Shown here: positions 24,005-35,697 of the stretch, piece by piece | Layout of the letters: the number at the start of each line of letters is the position of its first letter | How positions within the stretch are numbered: position 1 is the stretch's first letter | Assembly (NCBI GenBank): GCA_037976565.1 | Contig: CP137685.1 | Span: forward strand, 28,628,842 to 28,692,841 | Length of the DNA stretch: 64,000 nt | Direction: 5' to 3' | Origin: Mesocentrotus franciscanus | Taxonomy: Eukaryota; Echinodermata; Echinoidea; Camarodonta; Strongylocentrotidae | The notes under the pieces: model-generated | The model's database searches: none | What the model saw: only the letters and a program-made list of their open reading frames with translations | What the model was told of the DNA's origin: nothing | Translations under genes and position numbers: made by a program

Positions 24005-24143
24005 GTAAGTTACGGTCAGGCCGACAACATTTTTTGTCAATGATTTGGATGGTCTGAGTAACTTTGAGGTATCAAATCTTAATGATGAAACTGGGTTGAT
24101 ACTCCGGTACAGACCACCAGAATAAATCGTATGTTCGGTATAC

Positions 24144-24470
24144 CTGCTTTCTCTGGAAAGCAGTCGACTTCTACCTCATGACGTGACAGGCACTTGTCAC
24201 CAGCCGACATGTGCTTCATGCTGCAGCCCAAGATGTACGTATCACTGGAGCTGCATCTCACCTCCCGAAACAGGTATTGCTTGGGTCCCGGCGGGAACTG
24301 AGGAGAGTGGACCAAGTTCCGAGCGGGACCGAACCCCAGCTGAGCGCAGATGACGTTAGCGTTCGCCAGGTTCCACCCATCCGCGCAGATGGATCCCCAT
24401 TGCCCATCACGGTTGACTAGAACACGGCCTTCTGTGGGCTTAGCTCCTCCGACCAAAAGCAATTTTTTAT
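24144..24470 (-). CDS. SRCR-domain exon 2 of SRCR/CCP gene
   Basis: Acceptor CTCTCAG and donor GTATAC bound a 327-bp exon, phase 1/1. It reads GGAKPTEGRVLVNRDGQWGS, then ICAQLGFGPA and LGCSMKHMSAG, and closes with VEVDCFPE. Six cysteines fit the group A SRCR layout. The sequence is clearly different from the SRCR exon at 26534, so the protein carries two distinct SRCR domains. In transcription order it follows the CCP exon at 24667, joined in frame. The next exon leftwards is not found before the TIR element at 24004. Confidence 0.87.
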
Positions 24471-24666
24471 CTGAGAGAGAAAAGGAAAAGGTGATACCAC
24501 TAACATTTCTATTTCTCAGACGCTAACATGCGAGGTTCTAGGCGAGACTATGGTTTTTGAGGTGACACGAATAGTACATTTGAAATTGTACTTTCGCATG
24601 TTACTGCGGGCGCCATCATCATCATCATCATTGCTGGGCCAACATGCAGTACGCCACTTATCTTAC

Positions 24667-24891
24667 CTCCGTAGGTACGGGAAGGCGTCTGGCAGATGGG
24701 AGCCTCGGGGATACACTCCTCTCCTCCATCAAGGCATTCTAGTCGACCATCATCTCCGCATCTCAGCCTCGTTATATTAGAGCGATCAATGCAGACTATC
24801 TCGAACGTTTCGTCGTACCGGTACGTCAACTTCCAAGGATGCAAGAACGTAATACGTGTGTCGATGAAGGGCGCAGGACAGGTAATCGAAT
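24667..24891 (-). CDS. CCP/sushi-like exon 2 of SRCR/CCP gene
   Basis: The acceptor ends GCTACAG and the donor is GTAAGA; the exon is 225 bp, phase 1/1. It reads SITCPAPFIDTRITFLHPWK and LTYRYDETFEIVCIDRSN. Cysteines occur in TCPAP, EIVC, LRC, LEC, EEC and PIC, two more than the usual four of a sushi module, so it may be a variant with an extra disulphide. It shares HPWKLTYxYDE with HPFKLSYPVHT of the neighbouring CCP exon, which suggests internal duplication. Confidence 0.78.
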
Positions 24892-25144
24892 CTGTAGCAT
24901 GAAATGGCTTTGTTATAATTTAAGTCAATTCAATGCAATTCATAGTAACGTTTACTTTCTTCCAGTTATTATTTTTGGGCTCAAATAACATAAAATACTC
25001 AAAATATATACAAAACAAGTACATAAATAATGACATAAAAAATGACAAATAATTGTTAACAGCATATAATCACAAAAGGAAGGTTTGTCAAAGGACCTTT
25101 GTCAATTTCATGACAGTGGCTGAGCTGCATAAAGGCACATATTA

Positions 25145-25187
25145 TCTTGCCATATTGCATGTATTAAATACATGCAATATGGCAAGA
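25145..25187. repeat. 43-nt near-perfect palindrome
   Basis: TCTTGCCATATTGCATGTAT is followed almost at once by its reverse complement, with arms of about 20 bp and a loop of about 3. It lies in the intron between the two CCP exons. Confidence 0.8.
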
Positions 25188-25717
25188 TTTGAGTACAGAG
25201 AACAAAATCAGAATTATTAACAAGTATTTTTAACCAATTTTTAATAAAATTAATAATTGTATTAACAAATTCGATTTCGGGGTGTTCCATAGAACTATGT
25301 GGTATGTCAGAAAACAGCTATCGAATGTATGATTATGTCACTTTTTTTGCACGAGATAAAAAAGGTCAACATGGACCAAGCCCATCCATGCTGAATATGA
25401 CGAAATCAACGAGAGTGTATCTAATAATATGAATTGGCTTGTGCCTTTGATAAACCGTTTTCCTGGTGCAACTTTTTTTATTTGCATAATCCCTACGCGC
25501 AACCCAATTTCCGGTCCATACCAACTGTCCGAGTGCTTCATCTGACAAATTAATGGTTAAGTTATCATCACACACTGTCCATTACGATTGATTTTTACTG
25601 TATTTTCTTCCAGTCTAGAATAAGGAAGGACAGAGATTCAGGCATGAATTCTGCTGAAGTTATCAGAGTATACCAGAGATTCATTTACAGATAGAATCTC
25701 TGCTATTGGCGACTTAC

Positions 25718-25915
25718 CATCGATTTGAGGGGGACAGATCGGGGGTTCCTCTCCCACCCATTCCCAGTGGCCATTGATGCACTTCATGGCCCCTGAGACA
25801 CTGGGGTCCCCTGGGCACCTGACTTTCACACGAGTGTGCACAGGATAACTCAGTTTGAACGGGTGCATTACCCAGTGGTCGTCTTTCTGGAAGGAGATAG
25901 GCCCACAGGACGGAA
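25718..25915 (-). CDS. CCP/sushi exon 1 of SRCR/CCP gene
   Basis: Acceptor TTTGCAG and donor GTAAGT; 198 bp, phase 1/1. It reads PSCGPISFQKDDHWVMHPF through CINGHWEWVGEEPPICPP, a standard four-cysteine sushi module. It joins in frame to the SRCR exon upstream (26534) and to the exon at 24891 downstream. The left-edge exon 64-261 is its duplicate. Confidence 0.87.
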
Positions 25916-26533
25916 CTGCAAACAAATCCAAAGACGTACTTACAACCAGCCATACATGTATATCAATAGTGAATATTGCGAATGAGGCGTCATTTTGCTA
26001 ACTTACATGTAGAATTGCGTCAGGGACTGACCCTGCCTCGAACGCACACACATACACAAAACCGAGCGGAAGCATTCGTTCATTGTAAATTGTCGTGTTA
26101 CGTTCACAAAACTTGTACCCATTGCTGCATCTCGTTACCTTGAGGATTTCATTGGACCATCATGCCCCTTTATATCTAATAGTGCCTGCATCAAACTGTT
26201 ATCATTGTCATGCTTGTGATTCGTTCAAAGCGTTGCACCCTGTACTTGGAAGTGCTCGACCCGAAGGGCACCCATGGCATCAAGACACCGCTCTCCGACG
26301 TATATCCATAATCCAGACCTTGGCACCAGGAGGGCAAAACATCTCAGTTGACTGTGATACATTTACTTCAGCAAGGAAACCAGTTCTGAGATTATACATT
26401 AAAACATGGCGACGGGGGTGGGGGTAGCGGGTATCTTTAAAAATTACTATTTTTTTCTTGGTCGGAAATCTGTCAGGAGATGCAAAATGCCCCCTTGCCC
26501 CTCCTCCAAATACCTTAGTGCCCTTTAACCTAC

Positions 26534-26848
26534 CTTCGCCTGAGCAAGTAATTCCAGCCTCTTCGTCGTTGCTACATCCAAGGCCTTCTTTAAAAAAGCA
26601 ACTTCGCAAGTCCACTGCATCCTTGTTACATTCGAAATATCCTTCAAGCGGAACCAGCGAACTCTTTTCGAACTTCCCTGCCCCAAGGTCTTTGACGAAA
26701 GTACCAAAGCCAAGCGTACGACACACGGCGTGGTAGAACTCTTCCTTTCGCGGTGTGTTGCAATGCGTGTGCCATTCACCCGAGCTCTGACTGTAGATCT
26801 CGATGCGGCCTTCCCAGGGCTGGGCGCCACCTTTAAGCCTTACGTCTC
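26534..26848 (-). CDS. SRCR-domain exon 1 of SRCR/CCP gene
   Basis: Acceptor ACTCAG and donor GTAGGT bound a 315-bp phase-1/1 exon, a complete six-cysteine SRCR domain (DVRLKGGAQPWEGRIEI, VCRTLGFGTF, GLGCSNDEEAGITCSGE). With the three exons to its left it gives SRCR-CCP-CCP-SRCR. The exons upstream (signal peptide or more domains) lie to the right but none is recognised by 29 kb. The product is probably secreted or membrane-bound and immune-related, by analogy with sea urchin SRCR proteins. Confidence 0.88.
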
Positions 26849-28799
26849 CTGAGTAAAAAAAAGAAGACCAAAAAGATCATGGGTTCGAATCTAGTACCGG
26901 TGGATAACTGGAGGGTTTTTCTTTGCTAACGTGCCCCTGCCCCAACCAAAGAAAATATTCCTTCATATCCATCATATAACGTTCTTTATGTATTTGTCAT
27001 AAAATAATTTTTTCCAGACTAGAGAGGATTCATTTGTTTAAGAACTGGCAGGAAATGTACTGAGTTAGTCAAGCCATGGACCTATTACGGATGGACATTC
27101 GTCGTTTTGGTAATGAATTCATTGTGATTGTCTCCTTCAATGTCGTCTCAATAACATTTCGTACATGTTTCTTCACTTTGATCTCATGAGGTCCGCCGCC
27201 AATAAGCCGGGACAGAATCAAGATAGTGATTTTACACATGTTAACCTACATGCGCAGAAGATAATAAATCGCTTAAATCATGGGAAATCGATGTGCAGTT
27301 GTGGTTTATAATCGGAAATTGTTGTTCCGTGTACTGTGTTTTATTTTGAAATACATGTTGATATTACCAGAACGAGGTTATATTTGGATTGCTTGTGATT
27401 TAAAATCCCGTTTCCAATTTCCTCATAATAGTTACAACGCCCAGGGCTTATAAAGATCATGGCCTTCTAATTGTTTTATAAGGTCATTGGTGCGTGCGAA
27501 AGTGTGCGAATCAGTAATAACAAATTTCATATCACCAAAATCGTCTGCAGCCAGCTTTTCAACTTTACTGCTCCCCATTGGTAATGTGTTTTTTTATTTT
27601 TTATTTAAGACTCTCTTACAGAGCACACCATCCAAACAAAACTCAAGAGAGGGAAACTGCTCCATTGTAAATGACCGAAAATGCTTACGCAGTCGTTAAA
27701 ACAGCTGAATGTTCTCATTAAGATGCACATAATCAGAAGGCGGTGACTCTCGTTGGATCAAAGAAAGAATCACGTCGAATGTCCATCCGTAATAGGTCCA
27801 CGGTCAAGCTTATTATGCAGTAGTGAATAAAGTTGCATTTATGACACAGAGTCAATCTGGTTTTTGTTAATGCATGCTTCTGGCTGCCTAGTGAATGTTT
27901 CCTTTTTTATAATTGTTATCCGGCAACCTGTTGGTATATCAATAGAAAAATCTACCTATTGAAAGTGAATTTGTCTTGCGTACCTTTCATGGTTTTGAGG
28001 TTAATGAACCAGACAAGGAAAGTGAATAAATAGAGGTTGCTTAGGGCAAATCGAGAGAACCTTTCATGTTAGTGCTAGAGTGCACAAGTTATGCATGAGC
28101 TGGATTTCAGTTAGTAAGGCAGCAGGAACATTTTCTCTGGGAGATTTCCACGTCGAGGCGAGATGCGAGCCCAAGCTGCCATGTTTTCGATAAAAGTATT
28201 GGACCATCGCCAATAAGGAGCTCGATCTCGGCCTGCCTGCACGTCATCCGTGGTCAAGAAGGAGCTGCCCAGTCGGCGGCGTTGTCTACAAAGTCTATAG
28301 AGACTGGTCAAGCAACTTGGGGCTGTGAGGGACTCACCAGATGGAAGCTACCCTATATTAAAGTTATGTTTCTTTAAATTATTTTATGTTCTGTTCATCT
28401 TGAACGCCACAATTTGAAGGCTGAAGATTACAACTTCATTAAACCTCTATATAATAATGTTCTGTTGTGATTTCTGATAAGGAAGCAGTTTAAAGAATTT
28501 TAAAAAAGTCACTCGCGTGACAACAAGAAACCCAGATTCACTGAAGAAGAGGAACTAAGGAAGAAGGGTAAGGAAGGTGAGAGAACAGAAGAAGTAAATG
28601 ACAAGGAATGACAATAATAAAATCAGTATGAATTAACAGTGACGGCATTAAAATATAACAAATTGATCGTAAAGGAAATAGAAGGTAAACATGTCAATGA
28701 AAAGGGTCGGTTGCAATCCGAATCGAACCTTCGTTTTAATACTGAAAAAGTGTCAGATAGTCGGGATTCATGTGTCAAGTTAGTCATTTGCCTGACGTA
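26849..28799. other. Gene-free stretch right of the SRCR exons
   Basis: No exon with convincing domain content is seen on either strand. The first 90 bp repeat the sequence right of 1271. The remainder is AT-rich, and promoter or 5' exons of the SRCR gene may be hidden here. Confidence 0.4.
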
Positions 28800-28948
28800 A
28801 CACTGCGTCAGCAACTGGTCTTTCACGCGCAACACGAGGATGACATCGTGCGAACAAAATATATTTGAAAATGAACAGCTAACACATTGCATTGACTTTC
28901 TGACGTATGGGCTTAATTGCCTCCACGGGCTTGATTGGCGCAGGTAAT

Positions 28949-29109
28949 AGGGACTTTTAGATTTTACACGACGAGAACGTGACTGCCACGGTGACATCCT
29001 TTTAAGGTAATGTGACGTCCTTTAAGGCACTGCCGGGCACGGGCCAGTGCCTTGAAAGAATGGCACACGTTGCAGTCCACTACGTCGACGTGCAAATCTA
29101 AAAGTCCCT
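28949..29109. mobile_element. MITE with GGGACTTTTAGATTT ends
   Basis: Inverted ends (GGGACTTTTAGATTTTACACG on the left; the right end reads back as GGGACTTTTAGATTTGCACG) enclose 160 bp. The flanks are TAAT on both sides. It interrupts the dispersed repeat that is uninterrupted at 361-545, which supplies an approximate empty site. Confidence 0.75.
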
Positions 29110-30160
29110 AATAACGCAATTGAAATGACGCTCCGTGCTCAACGGGCATTGATGTACACAAGTGGAAATCCACTAAAGGGGAGTCACATTAAAGATCACC
29201 TCATTTAGAGTGAAAATCCTCATAAAATAGTGGACTCCACACTCAAAAGAGTCATTCAACCACTACTTTGGAGCGGATTCAACGACAACGAAAGTGATAT
29301 GTGGGCCTAGCAATACGACACCTAAAATTTGGCTTTGTTTTGTTTTGAATTTATTGTTGGAGGGATATGTTCTATTCGGAGCAAACCGATTATCAATAAC
29401 TTACTGTTCATTGGTGCCAGTTTCGACAGATCTAACACGCTGTTCTCCTCTGGTCCTGCCCAGCATTCTGGGGCACAAATCACCAACCAACCCGCAGCTA
29501 ACAACAGCGTCCATTGACGCGACTGAATGTGTACTCGTTGACTGGGACGACTCCATTTTTATTATTAAAATACGAAAAATTACAATTCACAATCGGATAT
29601 TGTTGTCGTTTACAGACAAAATTGTCCGCATTCCTTTCACTAAAAGAGAATTAAGTGATGCGTCTTTCCTCAGTGCAAAATCCGTTGTCAATAATGATTA
29701 GCTCCAGAATAATAAATCATGAAATTTATGCGCAGCAGCTAACAGTAACTTCCACCAGATTTTTTATGAGGGTATGTTGCATTCATTTCAAAATTAAAAA
29801 AAAAACATTTACAAGGATGTCTGGTAATGACAAACTTCCCCGGCCGCCAGAAGTTACCATGATTCATATAGGCACTGATAGAGGATGCGGTTGGGGGCGT
29901 AGTTAGAATAATTTTGAGAAAGGGGGGGGGGGGAGTGGGTGTCGAACAAAGATATTAATACATTTACTTACCGACAAGCAACATTTTCCGTGGAGGAAAA
30001 GGAAATTGGTTTATGAAGATTTTTATTTCGTCTCCAGAGGATACATTTTTGTGCAGTAAGCCCACCATTAAAAAGTACTTTCATTTTTTTTATTTAGGAA
30101 ACAAAACTAACAACAAACCAAAATGGAATCAGACGAAAGGAAGACGATGTAGAGGTAAAA

Positions 30161-30238
30161 GAAGAAGAAGAAGAAGAAGAAGAAGAAAGAAAAAAAAAAG
30201 AAGGAGGAGAAGAAGAAGAAGAAGAAGAAAGAGAAGAA
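30161..30238. repeat. GAA-rich microsatellite (copy C)
   Basis: An interrupted (GAA)n, equivalent to 5661-5758 in the older copy, broken by A runs and GGA units. Confidence 0.8.
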
Positions 30239-30466
30239 GTTTGAGCGGCACTATAGTGTCCTTTGGCAAGACATCAGTCTACATTTGCCACTCTCCACCC
30301 AGGTGTAACGGTGGGAAGTAATTCCTTAATTGTTGTTGTTTTTTTTTACGTGACTGCTAAGAAAGCATGTAAGTAAGCAACCAGGGACCGACGGCTTTAG
30401 GTCCTCTCCGAGTCCGAGGGACTTGGTAATGAGGATTATTGCCGTTCCGATTGCACATTTCAAAAC

Positions 30467-30782
30467 CTGGGGGGTGTTTCACAAAGATCCTAAGTCGAAC
30501 TTAACTCTAAGTTGGACTTAAAAATTATGGAGAGCCATTTGTAGCCTTCAAATAACATATATTCAAAAGTAAAAATTCAAGTATTTTAGACTTTTCATAA
30601 ATTTCACATCAAGAACATGAAATCTCCTTGATAATAGAAAATATGAATGATTTGAATCAACATTTTATGCATTTTAAAATAACTTTTACAAAATATTTTC
30701 AAAGATGCTAACGGCTTTCCATAATTTTAAAGTCCAACTTAGAGATAAGTTCAACTTAGGATCTTTGTGAAACACCCCCCAG
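30467..30782. mobile_element. Fold-back MITE, CTGGGGGGTGTTTCAC ends
   Basis: The left end CTGGGGGGTGTTTCACAAAG is matched by its reverse complement at the right end; inner arms (CCTAAGT..AACTTA) continue the inverted repeat. It interrupts aaaacctgatgtgataag, which is intact at about 6563 and 14584. Related copies are at 47087-47379 and, truncated, at 63186-63319. Confidence 0.85.
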
Positions 30783-31046
30783 ATGTGATAAGTAATTCTT
30801 ATTTTCTAAGTCTAGTCTAGGCTATTCGGAGAGTCTAATGAATGTTAGTGGGCCAAGTTGGACGCCTAGAAGGGGAGATGGGAAACTGTTGCTTCAAAAT
30901 GTTTGCATTTTATATGGTAATATCAGGCACTACCCTCACGATAGAAACCAACTGAAACTGCACTTTTACCAGGTTAATGCGACTTTTACGAGCTACTTTG
31001 AAGAATGATCCCTGAGGTGGCACTCCGGGGATGTGTGCTAGTGAAC

Positions 31047-31780
31047 AGTGCCTTCCCACTTTTCGAAGTACCCCTTAAGTGCCCCTTTTCTTTTTAATAA
31101 GTGCCCCTTTTCACCTCTGATAAGTGCCCCTATTCTAATCTGATAAATGCCACTTTTACTGTCACAAGTGCCTATCTAATTCCTGTGTAATAAATGCCCC
31201 TTTTCCCCTTCTTAATAAGTGTCCCTTTTCAGGTGCGAGAAGTGCCCCTTCTTTTACCTCTGATAAGTGCCCCTTTACTTTCACAAGTGCCTTTTTTCAT
31301 TTCTTATAAATGCCCTTTTCCTTCTGATAGAGTGCCGCTTTTCCTTTTGTAAGAAGTGCCGTTCCTTCTTTAAAAAATTATAAATACCCCTTTTTCTACT
31401 CTGAGAAGTGCCGCTATCCAAATCTGAAAGTGCCCCTTTTACTTTGACAAGTGCCCCTTTTCCTTTGTAGTGCCATTTTTCCTTTGTAGTAAGTGCATTT
31501 ACCTTTCTAAGAAGTGCCCTTTTCGTCTCTGATGAGTGCCTTCTTTAAATATGAAAAAATGTCCCTTTTCACCTTTGATAAGTGCCCCTTTACTTTGACA
31601 GGTGCCCTTTTCCTTTTTAATAAGTGCCCTTTCCCCTTCTGATAAATGTCAATTATTTCCTTTCTAATAAATGCCCTGTCCCCTTTTTTCTTCAAATGCA
31701 CCCCTTTTTCACCTCTGATAAGTGCCCATTTCAAAAAATGATAAGTTCCCCTTGTTACTTTTGATGTAATTGCCCTCTGA
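31047..31780. repeat. Expanded GTGCCCC minisatellite (copy C)
   Basis: About 730 bp of diverged units (AAGTGCCCCTTTTC plus ACCTCTGAT and variants). It is three times longer than the A and B arrays. Confidence 0.85.
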
Positions 31781-32668
31781 TAACACTCTCCTTTTTACCT
31801 ATATTTTCCACTGTCGATTACAAATTGTGCTATTTTGCGGTCATCTAGTGCCATATCTAGTTTCAAAGAATCAGAGCAGCTTTGTGTAATAACAAGAAAC
31901 TTTGTTTCTACCACTCAGATGAAAGGCAGTGGAGCCGGGGCCGGGGCATGGGGCAGGGGTCACAATGCCCAAAGTTTGATAAGAATTAACTGTGCCCCTT
32001 TATAAATATAATCATGCTCGATTTCAAAGCTATCAAACGTCCCGTCTCTATGCCAAGGTAATTAATGGCCCTTTGTTCAAGAATCATTTTCTATAAAGGT
32101 TTAGACAATGTGAGAGTTTTCATGCAATTGTTACAGGAAGAGATACATAATTACTTTACTTGATACATGACAAGATGTTGTAATCACCCCTCATCAATAG
32201 ATTTTTCATAGCTCCCTATTTAAACAGGTGCCCCAAATTTTAGCGACTGAGAGCTTTTTTTCCACAGATTTCTTCCAAAACTTGCTCGTTATGCTCTCTC
32301 GCAATTATTTGATTAAGTAGCATATTGTTGGTCTTATTCATTCTTTCATTATGAGATTGTGCTTAAAACCCCATCAGAATCGGTTATTTTATCTAATAAT
32401 GAGATCTAATAGGTCGCAATGTGACCTTTAAAATCCCCAAAATTTTGCTCGCTTTCTTCGCTCCTCGCAAATGAATATTCAGACCATCACACATAACAGC
32501 AAAGATTAGAGGTGTCCACCCCCTCCCAACAAAACAAAAAAACAAACAAACAAAACATTAATAAAGCTTGAAGGATTCCGGCGCACCTGATATCAGACCT
32601 CTGATATAATTATACACTTATTTTGTTGAGTGTTGAAACAAAATGTTACTCACTCGAGCTCAGCAGAA

Positions 32669-32812
32669 TCACCATTAGTCATCACTTTCTCACTGACTAG
32701 TCTATCACCATTAGTCATCACTTTCTCACTGATTAGTCTATCATCATTAGTCATCACTTTCTCACCGCCTAGTCTATCACCATTAGTCATCACTTTCTCA
32801 CTGACTAGTCTG
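32669..32812. repeat. 36-bp minisatellite (copy C, 4 units)
   Basis: Four units of the array described at 8609. The minus-strand frame is still open (motif NGDRLVSEKVMT). Confidence 0.9.
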
Positions 32813-33231
32813 TAATATTTGAGAGCTTCCTGTTCCAATCACCCAGCATCGTAAAAGCTTAATTTTTAAATTTAAAATTAAATTTCGTTTATTTCTTTGT
32901 AAGCGAAATAATATTAGGCACTTACCCCATATTCTAAAAGAGAATGAAACACCGAGTCAATATCCATCTTGACTTAAGTTGTCCTGAGCTGAATATTGAC
33001 TAGTATCATGTTGCTGTTCACACTTCACAGCTTCTTCTGGGTCAGTTTTATTTTTATCGGCCGCTCAGTGCCCTTCCACCGGCTCAAGGTTCAACGTTAA
33101 CCTAAATCAGTTAGAACTTTGGACTAAAGTTGCACTCGAGTCTTTGAATTTAAGCGTTTACTTTATCCTTACACATATACTAGGGAGCCTGACCTTAAAA
33201 GTAGACTTCCAAAGTACGATGTCTTCTATTG

Positions 33232-33654
33232 GGTTCTAGGACACCTACGCCCTGGACATCCACCCCCGGATAACCACCCCCGGATAACCACCCCCAGTCA
33301 ACTACCCCTAGGACAATTACCCCCTATGACAACTACCCCCTAGGGCAACCACCCTATAGGACGTCTACCCCCGGACAACTACCCCCAGACAACTACCCCC
33401 TAGGACAACTACCCCCGGACAACTACTCCCTATGACAACCATCCTCTAGGACAACTACCCCCTGGACAACTATCCTATGGGGTAGTTGTCCGGGGGTAGT
33501 TGTCCTAGGGGGTAGTTGTCCCGGGGGGTAGTCGTCCTAGAGGGTGGTTGCCATAGGGGTGGTTGTCTTAGGGGGTAGTTGTCCTAGTGGGTAGTTGGCT
33601 GGGGGTGGTTATCCGGGGGGTAGATGTCCAGGGGGTAGGTGTCCGGATACGCTA
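33232..33654. mobile_element. Fold-back array of GGACAACTACCCCC units
   Basis: The left half is a head-to-tail array of about 14-17-bp units (GGACAACTACCCCC and variants). The right half is the same array in reverse complement (GGGGGTAGTTGTCC), centred near 33480. The outer arms match (GGACACCTACGCCCTGGACA against the right end read backwards). CTATTG flanks both ends (33226-33231, 33655-33660) and may be a 6-bp duplication. The segment is absent from the corresponding place in copies A and B. Confidence 0.75.
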
Positions 33655-33934
33655 CTATTGTGTACCCATCGTACCGTATATATGATTAATGTTTTAAAGG
33701 GCAATCCAAACCTTTGATAAATTCATTTGTATGAAAGCGGACAAAAGAGAAACAGATTGGAGAATTTTGTTAATGAATCGGAACAATAATGAGAAAACTA
33801 TAAATGTTTGAACTATTAAATCACTACTTCTGTGGAAATCTTAAATTTGACAAGTTAGTCACTGGATTGTGACGTCTAGTCACGGATAACTCTCCCGTTT
33901 GCCGTGAACAACCCGGGTGTACAACACTATAACC

Positions 33935-34246
33935 CAGGCGCGTACGCAGCGGGGATTTGGGGTTAAACCCCCCCTCTCAAATTTATTTATGTGTGTGTTT
34001 CGGAGGAAAACCCCCCCTGTAAAAAAAAATATCTAAAAAAAAAAAGATTTTTTTTTTTTTGTGGTGCTTAAGGGTAAAAACTGACCTTACCCCCCACTGC
34101 TGAACAAAATATCGGTCGGTTTAAAAAAACAATTTCCGGGACAAAAATAAAAAATTACTCTGAGTCGTTGCGAAATTTTTCCTCAAAAACTGGACAAAAA
34201 AAAAAAAATGTGCTCTTACTCTTACCCCCTTCTGCGTACGCTACTG
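33935..34246. mobile_element. hAT-like non-autonomous element, empty site known
   Basis: A 312-bp element with the same ends as 3036-3346 (CAGGCGCGTACGCAG, CTGCGTACGCTACTG) is flanked by CTATAACC at 33927-33934 and 34247-34254. Copy A has acaacactataaccaattcc with a single CTATAACC, so insertion into copy C with an 8-bp duplication is directly visible. There is no transposase. Confidence 0.9.
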
Positions 34247-34699
34247 CTATAACCAATTCCTGTATCTCTCCTAAGCGCCTTCTCCTGGGACACTACTAAC
34301 ATTATATTATGGATAGAATATTATTACAGGTCATTTTAAAAGAAAGGATCACCCTATGTCATACATATTGAAGAATTGACATTTTAGTTATTTTGTGTGT
34401 TGGAACAAATGGGAGAGTTGACCGCTACTACTTTGATTGTATATTTCTAATATAGTAAAATGGTATCATTCTCAGCAATTCAGGCATTATTTTGACTGCT
34501 AAATATATACGAATATTTTCGAGCTTTTGTTTTAAATTCAAAGAAACAAATTTGTTTTAATTAATTTCAATACAAAACACTAAAACAATACAAAGAAAAC
34601 AAAACAAAATACAAAACAAAACTAAACAACACAAAAGGTTACACATTTTTGTATTTTGCCGACAGATCCAAAATTTGAATACAGATGTGTGAATGGATT

Positions 34700-35455
34700 G
34701 GGTGGGTTGGATGGGATGGATGGGGTGTTATTGTTCGGGGTAACTTCACTACTATTCGTAAGGACCGCTATTCAGAACGTGCAACTTCCTTTGCGCGAAG
34801 GACTGCTATTCATAAAACGGAAAGGGGGTCACTATTCATAAAGGCATGAGGACCGTTATTCATAACGTGAGATGAGGGTCGCTATTCATAATTCACATTG
34901 AGGGTCATTACTCATAAGGACCGTTATTCATAACGTGAGATGAGGGTCGCTATTCATAATTCACATTGAGGGTCATTACTCATAAGGACCGTTATTCATA
35001 ACGTGAGATGAGGGTCGCTATTCATAATTCACATTGAGGGTCATTACTCATAAGGACCGTTATTCATAACGTGAGATGAGGGTCGCTATTCATAATTCAC
35101 ATTGAGGGTCATTACTCATAAGGACCGTTATTCGCAATACGAAATCGGGGTCACTTTTCATAAACATGAAGAAGGGGCGCTGTTCATAATTTATATTGGG
35201 GTTCACCGCTATTCATAATACGAATAGCGACCCTCTTCTCGTATTATGAATAGGGACCCCTATGAATAACGACCCCGATTCGTATTATGAATAGCGACCC
35301 TCTCCTTCAATTATGAATACCGGTCTTTATGAATAATGACCCTTTTCTCAAATTATAAATAGCGGTCTTTATGAATAGCGGTCCTAATATGAATAGCGGT
35401 CCTCATGAATTATAGTGGTCCTTATGAATAGCGGTCCTTATGAATAGCGAGCGGA
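34700..35455. repeat. Fold-back minisatellite with 68-bp units
   Basis: Four almost perfect 68-bp units (34851-35122; each has GACCGTTATTCATAACGTGA and CACATTGAGGGTCATTACTC) are followed by sequence carrying the same motifs in reverse complement (GAATAGCGACCC, TATGAATAGCGGTCC). The whole forms an inverted array similar in plan to 18185-18983 and 33232-33654. No target duplication was identified. Confidence 0.75.
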
Positions 35456-35697
35456 CCCCGATTGTCCCATCTCACCCCCTCCCTAATGGAGACAATCCTG
35501 CACACCCTTTCATAACTTAAATGTATAATTAGAATGTCTCGATTAATCACTACCCCCAAAAAAAAAACAACAACAACTGTATCTCTTCTCACCAGTGATC
35601 CAGGGACGTCTATAGAATATTTGTATTTTGCTTTGAGAATTTTGTGTGATATTCACATAATAATGATGTAGCTTGTTTAACCCCAAATGGTTTTCAT

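Larger units (their letters stand above)
29320..34527. repeat. Older third copy (C) of the duplicated unit
   Basis: A diverged, gapped copy. 29320-29790 matches 4186-4665, 29820-30450 matches 5380-5960, 30783-32160 matches 6560-7320, 32165-33220 matches 8290-9780, and the rest matches up to about 10310. It lacks the 4740-5380 GA-rich part. It is interrupted by a MITE (30467), a fold-back array (33232) and a hAT-like element (33935). It includes sequence upstream of the A/B unit edge, so it records an earlier duplication with different limits. Confidence 0.85.

Noticed and set aside
25145..25187. microRNA precursor
   Set aside because: The loop is only about 3 nt and the arms are about 20 bp, too short and tight for a Dicer substrate.
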